Program-made: the position numbers and the translations under genes
Assembly (NCBI GenBank): GCA_949290735.1
Contig: CASESV010000009.1
Location: 1 to 64,000, forward strand
DNA: 64,000 bases
Reading direction: 5' to 3'
Source: an uncultured Mycoplasmataceae bacterium
GTDB taxonomy: Bacteria; Bacillota_I; Bacilli_A; Mycoplasmatales; Mycoplasmoidaceae
The notes under the pieces: model-generated
The model's database searches: none
What the model saw: the letters and a program-made list of their open reading frames with translations, nothing else
What the model was told of the DNA's origin: nothing
In this document: in pieces, positions 10,268-23,801 of the stretch
How the letters are laid out: each line of letters opens with the position of its first letter
How positions within the stretch are numbered: position 1 is the first letter of the stretch

Positions 10268-11751
10268 TTATTTTAGATGGATTTGGATATGGTAGAGAAG
10301 ATAATACTAACGCTATTTATTTAGCAAATCCAAAAACATTTAAAATGCTAGAAGAAAAATATCCTTCTATTAAAATAAATGCAAGTGAAGAATTTGTAGG
10401 TTTACCAAAGAATCAACCTGGTAATTCAGAAGTTGGTCATTTAACAATAGGAGCAGGAAGAATTTTTCATACTGGTTTAGGACTTATTAATAATGCTATT
10501 AAAACAAATGAATTTATGGAAAATATTGAACTAATTAAAGCGATTAAATTAGCAAAAGAAAGACATACAAATGTTCATTTATTAGGATTAGCAAGTAATG
10601 GTGATGTTCATGCTAGTTTAGGACATCTATATAAAGCCATTGAATTATGTAATAAGTATGATGTAATTCCGGTTATTGATCTTTTTTGTGATGGGAGAGA
10701 TACAAAAGAAAAACAATTTCTTGAAGATTTTATAAATATCAAAAATGACTTTTTAGATAAAAACAAAGCAAAACTTGGAATCATTGCAGGTAGATATTAT
10801 GCAATGGATAGAAATTCTAATTGAGATAGAACTGAACAAACTCTTGATTGTTTACTATCAATTGGAGAAAATACAGACCCAATTAAGTATATCGAAAATT
10901 GTTATAGCAACAATGAGACTGATGAATTTATCAAACCTAAATCATTTAACACTGAACAAACAAAAATTAAAGAAGGTGATAGTTTAATCTTTTTTAATTT
11001 TAGAAGTGATAGAATTAGACAATTGATTCACTTATTTACAAAAAATATTAATGACTATGAATATGTTTGTAAAAAAACATTTAATGTTCATATAGTTGGT
11101 TTTATGGATTATAAAATGAAAGGAATGAATAATATTGCTTTTATACAACCAGAAAATAAAGTGTACCTTGGTGAAATTGTATCTAAAAATAATTTAAAAC
11201 AATTAAGAATAGCTGAAACAGAAAAATATGCCCATGTTACATATTTTTTAGATAGTATGCATAAAGAAGAAATGCAAGGCATGAAATGTAAATTAATACC
11301 AAGTCCTTCAGTAGCAACATATGATTTAAAACCAGAGATGAGTGCTTCAGAGATTACTGATTATATTCTTGAAAATTACAAAAAATATGACTTAATAGTT
11401 GTTAATTATGCAAATTCTGATATGGTTGGTCATACTGGTATTATGGATGCTGCTAAAAAAGCTATTAGTGCTATAGATAATGAATTGACAAGACTTTATA
11501 ATGAGTTTTCAACAAATAATGAATACACAATGATTATAACCGCTGATCATGGAAACTCTGATGAAATGATCGATAAAAATGGTATAATTGTAACAAGTCA
11601 CACAATCAACAAAGTTCCTTTAATTATTGTTGACAATACATTAAAATTAAAAAAAGAAGAAGGAAGCTTAGTTAACATAACACCCACAATATTAGATTTG
11701 ATGGGGATTGAAAAACCTGATTGTATGGACGATTCTTTAATTGAAAAATAG
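10216..11751 (+). CDS. gpmI: 2,3-bisphosphoglycerate-independent phosphoglycerate mutase
   Basis: A 511-residue alkaline-phosphatase-superfamily enzyme of glycolysis interconverting 3- and 2-phosphoglycerate with Mn2+. DGFGYG (Asp21) opens the phosphatase domain, GNSEVGH has the nucleophile Ser71, DGRDT is in the mutase domain, GRYYAMDRN and NFRSDR follow, and C-terminal ADHGNSD supplies metal ligands. TGA at 10821-10823 encodes Trp in the NWDR segment. The ATG at 10216 lies inside the end of the TIM homologue, so the two are co-transcribed and translation is probably coupled. Length is normal and all key residues appear intact. Confidence 0.96.
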
Positions 11752-11759
11752 AGAAAACA

Positions 11760-13259
11760 ATGCTTTTTAGAAGAAATAAGATTAATAAAGGAATAAATGA
11801 CGCTGCATCTAGTAGTACTTCAACTACCAGTGATTTTACTTCTCTAAATGAAGTGAAAATAAAACGTAAACAAAACAGATTAGTTCAAAAATTATTTATT
11901 AATCAATATCATTATGCAGTTGAAAATTTTAATCAAAAAAAGAATTTCATTAAGAACTATTTAAAGCTTAATTGATTTTTTTTAATTAAAATTTTTTTAT
12001 GTTTATTACTTTTAGTTAGTTTTATTTTAGGATGTGTAATAAGTTTCGAACCCTTTTTTGTAGGCTCGCCAACTGATACATCTTTTTGAACTCCTGTTAA
12101 TAATTTTTATCTAGCAAAGCCAAATGGCTCTGGCTATACTTTTTCATTAACAAATAAGGCTATTGCTTTTATAGTTATTTTTGTATTATCTTTTTTATTA
12201 ACTATATTTTATTTTGTTTATTCTATTAAGAAAAACACATTGATATATAAAAAGTCAAAGATCACTAAAATTATTTCTATATCGTGTTATGTTTTATTAA
12301 TACTATCTTTTTTACTATTGTTTATTTCACTAATTATTCCTCCATCCTTTAATAGTCAATTAATAAATGGACAACAAGTAGCTAACTTAAAAAATTTAAT
12401 AGAAAATAGTACTGGATCAGAACAAGAATCATATATTAGACAGCTTTATGAGTTGTTTAATTTAAGTGTTCCAAACTCAGATCTTCTTGCTAATTATCAA
12501 ACAGATTATATTAATGGTGTTTTTAGTATTCCAACAACTGAAGTTGAAAATTACTTTTTTTCTCATAATGTTTATTTGTATCGCCCTTCTAACTTAAATG
12601 CTGTAGGTATTGCTTTTGTTTGTCTTATTTCTATTTTTGCTTTTGTAGCTTGTATTTTATTGCCTATAATTTTATTTGCTCTAACTATTAAAATTGATAT
12701 TAAATTGAACACAGGTATTAAAGATGATTGAAATGCAGCAAGAAAATGAATTTTTTTAAAGGCATCAACTATGAAATTATCATTTTTTAAAAAAGTTAAA
12801 GAAATTAATGATAAACCATCATTTAGAAAATATAAAAAACAACTTAGACAAGAAGGTGCTGCTCAATCTGATAGAGAACAATTATTTGGATCAGAAAAAA
12901 TTGATAACTCAAGAACTAATATTATTACAAAACAAGAAATTGAATCACACGAACCAAATAAAGCATTTTTAAACAATCAAGGACAATGAATGTATCATGA
13001 TGGCAATCATAATTACTTCATAGTTAAAAATGATACATGAGTAAGTTATGATATTAATAGTGAAATACATGAAGCACATGTTAATATAAATTTTGATAAA
13101 AAACAACAAACAAGTAAAAATGTAAAAGAAAGAAAATTATTTAAAAATAGTAAATTCTTAAATAAAATTGACGAAAAGAAAAAATCAAATAATAATAATG
13201 TGTCTGTTGATTTGCCAGATGAAGAGTTGGATAAAATTATTGGTGAATTAGATATTTAA
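11760..13259 (+). CDS. Hypothetical polytopic membrane protein
   Basis: A 499-residue protein that I do not assign to a family. An N-terminal cytosolic basic region (~70 residues) is followed by about four hydrophobic segments (roughly residues 72-95, 133-152, 169-192 and 283-310) with extracellular loops between them, the longer one (~195-280) rich in Asn and Ser. The C-terminal ~180 residues are hydrophilic, Lys-rich and end in an acidic PDEELDKIIGELDI. It follows gpmI by eight bases and precedes another membrane protein by three. The soluble tail suggests a cytosolic partner or scaffold role, but no enzyme motif is seen. Confidence 0.7.
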
Positions 13260-13262
13260 AAT

Positions 13263-13862
13263 ATGGTTAAGGTTAATCAAATTATTGTTTTAAGAGTTTT
13301 GAAAATAACATATTATCTACTAACTTTTTTTTGCTTAGCAACTTTTCTATCTATTGGTATATTATCTTTCATTATTCCAGAACAACCTATTAAAGGTGGA
13401 TTTTTAACTATAGGCACATATGAATCATATCAAATAACATCTAGTATATTGCCATCATTTCATATACAATGAATTGCTTTAGTGATATATATATTTAGTG
13501 TAATTTTTTATGTGTCAAGTATTGTTATATTTTTATTGATTGCCACGCGCTTTAAATTCAATTCTCAAAGATTCGATAAAGTGGCTTCATTGCAAATCAT
13601 TTGATACACATTACTTTTTATTTTAATATCAATAGTTTGTTTTAATGCTCCAAGTATTGCAAATAATTCATATTTAATTAATACTGATGGTTTTAAAAGT
13701 CTAAACTATATTTTTGATTTTAAAATTGAAAATGCTGTAATTATCTATAAATTTGCATCAAGTGGGATCGCAATCATCTTTTTCTTTGTTTTAGAAACAT
13801 TAATATTATTGATTTGTTATATAATTTTTTCTTATAATATGATAAAGAATAAGTACATTTAG
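13263..13862 (+). CDS. Hypothetical small membrane protein, four TM segments
   Basis: A 199-residue hydrophobic protein with segments at roughly residues 12-37, 72-98, 116-135 and 160-190, and no soluble domain of note. It starts three bases after the preceding membrane protein and ends eight bases before ileS, so the two membrane genes probably form a pair. The two share a layout in which a loop separates paired helices, but I see no convincing sequence similarity. No family is recognised. Confidence 0.65.
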
Positions 13863-13870
13863 AGGTTTAT

Positions 13871-16558
13871 ATGAGTAATAATTATAAAGATAGTTTATTA
13901 ATGCCCCAAACTGAATTTGAAATGAGAGCAAACTTAAATCAAAAAGAACCAAAAATTCAAGATTTTTGATTGAATAATTCTATATATCAAAAAATGTTAT
14001 CTAAAAATAACGGTAACAAAAAATTTACTTTACATGATGGTCCACCATATGCTAATGGAAATCTTCATGTTGGTCATGCATTAAATAAAATATTAAAAGA
14101 TTTCATTATTAGATATAAAACTTCAAAAGGGTATTATACAAATTTCATAGCTGGTTGAGATACACATGGATTGCCAATAGAAAATGCAATTTCTAAAATT
14201 GATAAGGATTTTGAATCATCAAATATGTCTCCAAATGAAAAAAGACATAAATGTAGAGAATATGCTTTATCTCAAGTTGAAAAACAAAAATCACAATTTA
14301 GAAGATTGGGAGTTGCTACTGATTTTGCTAAAACATATTTAACACTAGAACATAATTTTGTAATGAATGAACTAAAATTATTTAAAACAATGGTTGAAAA
14401 AAATCTTGTTTTTCAAGATTTTAAACCTGTGTATTGATCTTGAAGTACTAGATGCGCTTTAGCAGAGGCTGAAATTGAATATGCTAATTCTACAAGCCCC
14501 TCTATATATGTTGCATTTAAGTTAGTTGATGTTGATGCATCATTAGTAATATGAACTACAACTCCATGAACTATCCCAAGTAATCTAGCTATTGCAGTTA
14601 ATCCTAATATTGATTATGCTTTTGTTTTTGTCAATAATAATACTTATATTATTTCATCTAATTTATTAGATAGTGTAGCTAAAGAACTTGGATGAAAAGA
14701 TTATAAAATAAATAAAATTGTAAAAGGTACTGAACTTGAAAACTTAAAATATAAACATCCATGAATTGATAGAATTAGTCCTGTTATTTTGGCAGAATAT
14801 GTATCTAATGAAGGTGGTACTGGTTTAGTTCATAATGCTCCTGGTTTTGGACAAGATGACTATTATGCATGTAAGAAATATGGTATTAATGTTTATTGTC
14901 CTATAGATGATTTTGGGAAATTTACTAAAGAAATTAATGATTCAGAATTAGAAGGTGTATTTTATATTAATGCTAATGATATTATTTTAAATCGATTAAT
15001 GCAATCAAACTCTTTACTAAAAGCTAGTGAAATTGTTCATAGTGTTGCTCATGATTGAAGAACTCATAAACCAATTATTTATCGTGCAACAAAACAATGA
15101 TTTGTTAATATATCAAAAATTAAAGAACAAATAAATAATTCCTTAAAAAATGACGTAAGTTCATTGAATGCAAAAACCATTAATAGAATTATTGAAATGA
15201 TTGAAAATAGATATGAATGATGTATAAGCCGTCAAAGAGTGTGAGGTGTTCCTATTCCTATTATTTTTGATCAAGATAAAAATCCTATTTATGATCTTAA
15301 ACTTATTGATCATATTTTATCTGTCATAGATAGAGATGGTGTTGATATTTGATTTGAAAAAGATGCTTCTTATTTCATACCAGATTGAATGGATAAAACT
15401 AAAACATATTATAAAGAAAAAGATATCATTGATGTTTGATTTGATTCAGGTTCCTCATTTAATGTTTTATTTGAAAACCAATTAAATTATCCTGCTGATT
15501 TATATTTAGAGGGTAGTGATCAATTTAGAGGTTGATTTAATTCATCAGCTATTAATGGAACAATTCAAAATGGTCATGTTCCATATAAATTTTTATTACA
15601 ACATGGATTTGTTTTAGATGAACAAGGACTAAAAATGTCAAAATCGAAAGGTAACACAATTGATCCGATGAAGGTTTGCGAGGAACAGGGTGCAGATATA
15701 TTAAGATTATGAGTGGCAAGTAGTGAATATAATATTGATTTAAGATTTGGTCAAAATATTTTAAAGCAAGTAAGTGAAAACTACAAAAAAATAAGAAATA
15801 CACTTTTAAGATATACTATTTCAAATCTTCATGATTTCAATTATGATCAAGATTTTACTTATGAGCTTAGATTAGAAGATTATTATATTTTATCGCAACT
15901 TAAAAAAGTTATTAAACAAATCGATAAAGCATATGAAGAATATTCATTTATTGATGTAACAAAATTGTTAATGAATTTTACAAATGATTTAAGTCAATGA
16001 TATTTTGATATTATTAAAGATGCATTATATTGTGAGTCAAAGAATAGCATAGTAAGAAAGCAAATTCAAAGTACATTATATGTAATTTTAAAATCAATTA
16101 TAGTTGTTCTTTATCCTATACTTCCTCATACTTGCGAAGAATTATATCAATTATTCAATAAAGATAATAAAAAAGAATCAATTGCTCTTGAATCATGACC
16201 TGAATTAAACGAATTAGATGAATTAAATAATGAACAAAATAAACTATTTGATGATTTTTTTAATCTAAAAGATAAAGTATATCAAGCTTTAGAAAAGGCA
16301 AGACAAGAACAAATCATCAAAAAAAATAATGAAGCAACTGTTTTTGTTAGAAAAGAAATTGGAATAAAAGAACAACAATTAGCAAAATGGCTAAATGTGG
16401 CAGAAGTAATCTATACAGATAACGATAATATTCAGGTTCTAAACAATAATTATGATAAGTGTTTAAGATGTTGAAATCATTATAATAAAAAAGATATGGC
16501 CAATAATGAAATTTGTACTAGATGTTACAATGTTTTAAATTCTAAAAATTATCAATAA
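13871..16558 (+). CDS. ileS: Isoleucyl-tRNA synthetase
   Basis: An 895-residue class Ia synthetase charging tRNA-Ile. HVGH in the [11 protein letters not shown] segment is the HIGH motif and KMSKSKGN is the KMSKS loop. The editing (CP1) domain lies between, with the TTTPWTIPSNLA segment. The C-terminus has a zinc-ribbon (CLRCW...CTRCY), as in bacterial type 1 IleRS. Many TGA codons fall at conserved Trp positions, the clearest evidence of code 4 in the window. AGAGG at 13861-13865 is a modest ribosome site for the ATG at 13871. Confidence 0.97.
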
Positions 16559-16688
16559 AGAATTTCTTTTAAATCATTATTAATTTCTTTTTTAGTAATT
16601 ATCCTTAATAGATTTACACAAATTAGTTGCAAATCATAAATTTTTTTTCTTTTTATATAAATGAGTTGTCATATTGTTAATATCTAAA

Positions 16689-16694
16689 TATAAT
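16689..16694 (+). promoter_or_regulatory. -10 element of the helicase gene (leaderless)
   Basis: TATAAT ends eight bases before the ATG at 16703, leaving essentially no 5' untranslated region. The 144-base gap after ileS holds nothing else recognisable apart from T-rich runs. Confidence 0.5.
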
Positions 16695-16702
16695 ATAAGT
16701 AT

Positions 16703-19700
16703 ATGTCAACAAAAAAATTACAAGAAAGATTATTAACTATTACTAATCAAGATCCATGTATAAATACTAAAAAAAGATCATCACTACTTATTGATCTTTA
16801 TTCTTTTGTTGATAAAAAAGATCTGCATAAATTTTTATGATCAAAAAAAGATAAAATAAAAATAAATAATTCAGATTTCCAAAACATTAAAAATGACTTA
16901 AATTCATTTAAAAATAGTGAAGATTTTATTAATTATTGTTTAATTAACAACATTGATATATCAATAACAACACAAAAAGAATTAGATAAAAATTTTCAAG
17001 AAAATAAAACAAAGGCAATTAATGAAATTTTCAAAAAAACAATTACTACATCCAAGCTATTTCAAAAGTTTAAAAATAGAGCACGAGCTATAGAAAGAGA
17101 AGAAAATATTTATCCATTATATATAGCATCGGGATTTATTTCAGGAATTGATATTAATAATTCTCAAATTAATATGCCATTATTACTTTGAGAAATTGAT
17201 ATTTTAATTGAAAATGGAGATGTTTACTTACTTAAAAATAATGATGATATTACAGTAAATGAAAAAGCATTATTTTATTTGAATTACAATTATAATTTAA
17301 AAATTGATTCTAAGAAGGTTGATAGTATAAATAATATTCATAAAATAGCTCAATATCTTTCAAAAATATTAACTATTGATTTTGATTTAGAGACAAAAGA
17401 ATTTAAAAACGCTTCTAATGAACACTTAGTATTTAACAATAGTACAGTGCTTACTTTAATTGAACCATTAGGTGGGGTTATTAAAAGTGACATTGAAACA
17501 ATAGAAAAAAGAAGAGATGAACCTTTTGAAATTAATAAAAAATTAATTGATTATAAAAAAATAGAAAAAGAAGTCTTATCTAATCAAGATATATTATCAA
17601 TTAATAGATCATTAAACTTATATCAAAAAATAGCTGTTAGATCTTCACTTGAAAGAAATACATTAATTTATGGTCCTCCTGGAACAGGTAAATCAGAAAC
17701 TATTGCTTCACTCATTGCAAATATTATTTGTTCTGAAAAAAGTGTTTTAATGGTTTCTGAAAAAATGGCAGCACTTGATGTATTAGAAAAAAGATTATCT
17801 TGTATTAGTGATATTGCATTATTTGCATTTAAACCTGAACACAAAGACAAGTTTTACAATACATTATTAAATTTAGAGAAGATTTTAAAAAATAATATTA
17901 GTTTTGATGAATCAATTTTATTAAAAAATAAAAAGTTATTAAATAATTCATATAATGAATTACTTGATTCATTCAAACAAGTATTTAATATAGAAAAAAA
18001 ATTAAGAGATAAATATTCATTTAGCAATGAACTTAGTATGTCATATGCAATTGAAGATAATGAAATAAACAAAACAGTATTTGATTGATATCATGAAATT
18101 TTTAAAATATATTCAGATGCATCAAAGTTATGAAATTTTTATGATGATTTAAAAATTATGAATAGATTTATTTCAGATAAAAAAGATATATTAAATATGT
18201 TAGAAAAATATAATTTTAGATGTACAAGAAAGGAATTAATAGATTTTTTAGAATACTTTAATTCTAATAACTATCAATCATGATTACTTAAAAATTTTAT
18301 AAAGCAAAAAGATAATTATAAAAAAGCTCCATTGATTAAATCACAAGTAAAAAATGAAGCTGCAACAATTAAATTTTTTGAAGAACTAGTTAATTTAAAT
18401 ATTGATGAATTTAATTTTAAGTATTTTAATTATTTAATTAATATTCCTAATGAAATTAAAAATTCTAATGATTACCATAATCATTTAATTTTTTACTTAA
18501 TATTATCGAATTCAAAAGTTTCATTTTCTAAGCAAACAAATTATTTAAATGAAAAATTACAAGAATTTAAATCATTGCAAGAAAAAATAGCATTAAATAA
18601 TGCAGAAATAATTAGAATAATGTATTTATATAAATTAAAAAATAAACTTCTTAAAAATGAAAAAATTATGCATGATGTAAATAGTATTATTTCATATGCT
18701 CATTTAAAAAGAAGACCTAATATTAATGTTTTAATAAAAGAAAACTATGAAACTTTAAGATTAATTTTTCCGATATGAATTTTAAGTCCGATACAAACTT
18801 GTATTTTGACCCCATGTAAAAAGAATATTTTTGATTATGGAATATACGATGAAGCAAGTCAAATGTTTTTAGAAAAGGCATATCCTTTAGTATATCGTTG
18901 CAAGATTAATATTGTAGCAGGCGATGACAAACAATTGCAACCAACCTCATTTTTTATGAAAAAATATGATGAAGAAATTGATCAAGAAGAAATGACAAGC
19001 GTCAACTCTGGTATAAGTTTATTTGAACAAGCAAATGTTAGTATGTGAGCTAAATTTCATCTAAAAAATCATTATCGATCTGATGCTGCAGAATTAATTG
19101 AATTTAGTAATAAATATGTTTATGATAATCAATTAGAATATTGTAATAAAAATGTTGCAATCAAGAAGCCTATTGAACTTTATCAAATAGAAGGATTGTG
19201 AATACATCACCGTAATAATGAAGAAGCAGATAAAGTTATTGAATTAATAAATGATCCAAGATTTGTTAATGATTCTATTTTGATTGTTACATTTAATCAA
19301 CAACAAGCAAATTTACTAGAATCAAAAATATTTGATGAATTTATAGGAACTAAAATTTTTGATAAGTTAATGAATGAGAAAATAAAAATAAGATCTCTAG
19401 AAAATGTTCAAGGAGATGAAGCAGATATTGTTATTATATCCATTTCATATGCAAAAGATAAGAATGGTAAATTAAGAAATTTTTTTGGGCCACTATCACA
19501 ACAAGGTGGCATAAATCGTTTAAATGTTGCAATTACTAGAGCAAGAACTAAAATGATTGTTGTTAAATCAATTTTTAGTAATGATGTAAAACACTCTGAC
19601 AATATAAATAACAATATATTTAAAGAATTTTTAAGATTTGTTGAAGAAAAAGAATCAGAAGTAAATAATTTTGATTCAATAACCAATGAAAAAAATATAT

Positions 19701-20014
19701 TTTATAATGACATTATTGAATCTTTATCAGCAAAAATCGATTTATCAAAATATCAAATCATGAATAATTATAATATTGGAAAATATAATATTGATGTAGC
19801 AATTATTAACAAAACAAAAAATACTGTTAAGTTAGCAATAATAATTGAAAAATCTCTTAAAAATGAAAATGAATTTATAATAAATGAAACAATTAATAAG
19901 GTATTTTTTATTAATGATATGAAATATCCTGTTGTTTATTTTTCTGAAATTGAATGAAAAGTTAATAAACAACATTATATGAAAATAATTAATGATGTAA
20001 TTAATAAAACCTAG
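16703..20014 (+). CDS. Superfamily 1 DNA/RNA helicase (AAA_11/AAA_12 type)
   Basis: A 1103-residue protein. Helicase motifs in order: I GPPGTGKS (about 324-331), II YDEAS (about 715), III AGDDKQLQP (about 740), V VQGDEADIVIIS (about 900) and VI VAITRAR (about 943), placing it in the UPF1-like SF1 group found as large ATPases in many bacteria. Residues 1-300 hold a conserved-looking helicase N-terminal region, 380-690 a helical insertion, and 990-1103 a C-terminal domain possibly related to small restriction-endonuclease-like folds, though no catalytic set is clear. It stands alone between ileS and the sucrose operon. The substrate is unknown; similar genes occur in defence or repair contexts, which this neighbourhood does not support. 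Confidence 0.85.
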
Positions 20015-20127
20015 TTCATATTTGTTGGGGTATTTTTATCCATCTTATGAAATTAATTATTTGATACTCAATGTTGGCTTTAATTAATAATTTTATTAAA
20101 TTATTCAATACAATAAAAAAATATGTT

Positions 20128-20138
20128 TATAATATAAT
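20128..20138 (+). promoter_or_regulatory. Candidate -10 region of the sucrose operon
   Basis: Two overlapping TATAAT hexamers (20128-20133 and 20133-20138) lie 22-27 bases before the ATG at 20161. An earlier in-frame ATG at 20071 precedes these boxes and would add a hydrophobic extension absent from PTS IIB domains, so 20161 is preferred. Confidence 0.4.
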
Positions 20139-20160
20139 TGATTTAATCCTTAAAGTTATA

Positions 20161-22449
20161 ATGGCAAAAATTGATACATTTAAAGTAACGGTTGATCAAT
20201 TAGTAGAAGGACTAGGTGGAATTGATAATATTAAATCTGCCTTCAATTGTGCTACAAGATTTAGAGTCATAGTTTATGATGACGCAAGAGTAGACAAGAA
20301 GAAATTAGAAAAAGTAGAAAAATCTAAAGGGTTCTCAAAAGAAGGAGAACAATGACAAATAATTTTTGGTGCAGGGGTAGTTAATAAAGTTTATGACAAA
20401 TATATTGATATTTACAAAAAAACTTCTTCTTTATCTAATAATGATAATTTTGTAAGTAAGAAAATTAAGTGAAACAAAAATTATTCATTCAAAACAAATT
20501 CTTTTATTTATTTAAGAACTGGAATTAGAAGTTTTGCAGATATCTTTATTCCATTGATACCATTATTTATTGCAGGTGGTTTATCTCTTGCAATAAATTC
20601 ATTAATTTCAGTAGATGGTATAGGTAAACATAACGGAGAATGATTAAATGGAGCGGCACAAGTATTTTCTAAAATTTTTGATACTATAGGTGGCGCTATT
20701 CTTGGATCTTTACCAGTATTCATAGGATATACATCTGCTAAAAAGTGGGGTGGTAGTGGCTGATTAGGGGCAGCTATGGGTCTAATTTTAATTGCACCTG
20801 GTCTAATAAATTCTTATACATTAAATGCTAAAGAAATTAATTGATATTCAATTTTTGGAGCTACACCTGAAAGTGTTGATGGTGTTGCTAACATACCTGT
20901 TCTATGAGAGGGATCACCTAGAATATTTGATATTAAATATCCAGTATTTGGAATTCCATTAATGGGTTATCAAGCTCAAATTATTCCAACTTTACTTGTT
21001 ATAGCAATTGCTGTTCAAATTGAAAAAATAATGAAAAAAGTGTCACATGAATCATTTGCAATTATTTCAGTTCCACTTGTAACAGTAGTAGTAACAACAG
21101 TTTTAGCCTTTGCAATCATTGGTCCATTGGGATATACAGTTTCATTGGCTATTGCAGAAGCATTAAGAGCTATGTTTGTTTATACTAATTTTCCTGGTTT
21201 TGGTATAGGTGGCGCTATTCTTGGTGCTGTGTATGCTCCTATTGTTGTAACAGGTCTTCATCAAGGTTTTCTTCCAATAGAAACTCAATTATTAACAACA
21301 TATGGTGAATCATGAATCACACCTATTGCTTGTGTTTCAAATGTTTCACAAGCATTTGCATGTTTAGCAGCATCAATGTACATAAAAGATAAATCTAAAA
21401 AATCAGTTGCATACTCTGGTGGTATTTCTGCAAATCTTGGTATAACAGAGCCAGCCTTATTTGGTATTAATATTAATATAAAACATATATTCTTAGCAGG
21501 GATTATAGGTTCAGCGGTCGGAGGATATTGATTGGGTATGACACAAACCCCTGCTAATTCTGTTGGTTCAGCATCATGAATTGGGTTAATTCAATTTGAT
21601 GTAACAACACAATCAGATAACATTATTAAATGATATGAAAATGTTGCTAATGCTACACCATGAGGAAAATATATGACATCTTTTGGATTACCACCTATTG
21701 CAAATGCAGCAATAGCTATGACAATGTCATCATTAGTAGCATTTATTATGGTTAATGTTTTATCATTAACTAAAAGAGGTCAAAACATATTAAAGGAATA
21801 TAATGGATCAATATATTCAATGAAAATATTATCTCCACTAATAGAAAGATTAAATAAACAAAAGAAAAATAAAAAGGTTAAAGAATATTATATTTATGCC
21901 CCTATGAATGGTGAATTATTTATTGCTGGTAAAACAGGGGATGCTGTATTTGATTCTGAAATGATGGGTAAATCGTTTGCTATTAAATCTATTAAGCAAG
22001 AATATGATTTATACGCACCATTTAAAGGAAAAATTCAAAATATATTTGATACTGGACATGCAATAACAATTACAAATAAAAAAGGTAATTCTATATTGAT
22101 ACATATAGGATTAGATTCTGCACAGCTTAATCTTGGAGCTGAAAACATAAGAAAATTAAAATTTATAAAATTCCATAAGTTCATTTTATCCAATGTGTCA
22201 AAACCAAAGAAAATTAAAAAACCAATATTTAATAACTTACTTAGAATTTTTGCTTATAAAATATATAATTCATCATCTAAAATAGCTCATGTAGAAAATT
22301 ATAATTTAATAAAAAATGGAGCAAAAGATGATAAAGTTTTCTTTTCATTGTTAAGTGAAACAATTAAATCAAATCAAAAAATTGAATTTATTAAAGTTGA
22401 AGGATATGTATCAAAAGGTGAACCAATAATTAAGGTGATAACTGTATAA
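20161..22449 (+). CDS. PTS sugar transporter subunit IIBCA (sucrose/beta-glucoside family)
   Basis: A 762-residue membrane permease that imports and phosphorylates a sugar using HPr. IIB is at residues 1-90 with phospho-Cys30 in NCATRFRV; IIC spans about 120-550 with multiple membrane helices, and ANLGITEPALFGIN matches the conserved GITEP loop; IIA starts near 578 (YAPMNGEL) with His633 (GHAI) and catalytic His648 (IHIGLD), correctly 15 residues apart. An unusual Lys-rich insertion (about 665-745) separates His648 from the last IIA strand. With the adjacent GH32 hydrolase, sucrose is the likely substrate. The stop overlaps the next ATG by one base. Confidence 0.88.
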
Positions 22450-23801
22450 TGAGTGATAAAGAAATTAGATATAATCGTTCTTTTTTAGATTGAGACCAAT
22501 CTGATATTAAAAATGATAATAAAGAATATATGCCAAATATTCATATTCATCCAACAAAAGGACTATTAAATGACCCTAATTGTGTATTTTTTTTAGGTTC
22601 AAAGTATTACATTTTTTTTCAACATCATCCTAATAATACACTTCATGGCCTTAAGACAATGTCGTTAGCTATAACAAGTGATTTTAAAAATTATGAATAT
22701 AAATATATGTTAAACAAACCTACTGACAATTTTTCATATCATGGAATTTATTCTGGTAATGCTATTATTTATAATAAAAAAATAATTTGTATGTATACCG
22801 GTAATGCTAGAGACAATAAATGAATTAGAACTTCTTCAATTGTAATTGCAGAATATGATCTAAAAAATGAATCTTTTATCAACAAAAAGGTTATTATGAC
22901 TAATTTTGATTACGAATCATACACTGAACATTTTAGAGATCCTTTTATTTTTAAATATAAAAATTCATTATATTTTGCATTAGGTGCACAAAAACATAAT
23001 AATCAAGGAGTTATATTAATTTTTCAGTTAGATAATAATTTAATGCAAGCAAAATTATTGCATGAAATTCATTTTAATAATAAATATCGAATGATTGAAT
23101 GTCCAAATGTAATTATAAAAAATAAAACCATATGTTTTATTTATTCTCCTCAATTTAAACAAGAAATAATTTCGAATGATACTAATCCTGATATTGTTAG
23201 ATGTGTAGCTACTAATGTTAATAGAATATTTTGCATAAATAAGTTTAATATTGATTTATCAGATTTAAAAGAACAATATATAGATTATGGATTTGAATTT
23301 TATGCGCCACAAGTATTTTTAAAAAAATCTAAATATAATCTTATAGCATGATCAGGTATACCAACCAGCAATAATTATCCTGAATCTAAAAATGGTTGAA
23401 TTTTTTGTTTAAGTTCTATAAGAAAAATAAAAATAAAAAATGATAATATCGTATTTTCACTTTCACATAAAAATAAAAATGCTTTTAATATTAATGAATT
23501 AACAAATAAGAAAAGTGTGCATATGAAGATAAATGATCAACTTATAATTGGTGATGATAGATCCCAACTTGTAATTAATTTTTCAAACAATAAATATTTA
23601 ACTATTGAAAGAAAAGGTGCATCAAAATATTATCCATATAAAAATCAATCCATAATCAATTTTAATAAAGATATTAATAAACTAAAAATAGATATTTTTT
23701 ATGATGTATCAATTATTGAAATATGTATAAATAAGAAATATTGATTCACATCAAGACTTTATCCAACTAAATTCGAAATAAAAAGGAAATATTATGAATA
23801 A
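22449..23801 (+). CDS. scrB: Sucrose-6-phosphate hydrolase (GH32)
   Basis: A 450-residue GH32 five-bladed beta-propeller hydrolase. The nucleophile is Asp42 in LLNDPN, Asp164 lies in FRDP, and the acid/base Glu217 in IECP, so the catalytic triad is complete. There is no signal peptide, which fits cytoplasmic cleavage of sucrose-6-phosphate delivered by the PTS to glucose-6-phosphate and fructose. The C-terminal beta-sandwich is present. It overlaps the PTS gene by one base and the ROK kinase by eight, so the three genes form one operon. Cleavage of other beta-fructosides cannot be excluded. Confidence 0.88.

Noticed and set aside
16580-16605. 22-base identity between 16581-16602 and about 57618-57640
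   Set aside because: It is an AT-rich word (TAATTTCTTTTTTAGTAATT and onward) without flanking similarity, so probably chance.
20071-20160. Earlier start for the PTS gene
   Set aside because: It would add a hydrophobic extension upstream of the IIB domain and would place the -10 hexamers inside the coding region.
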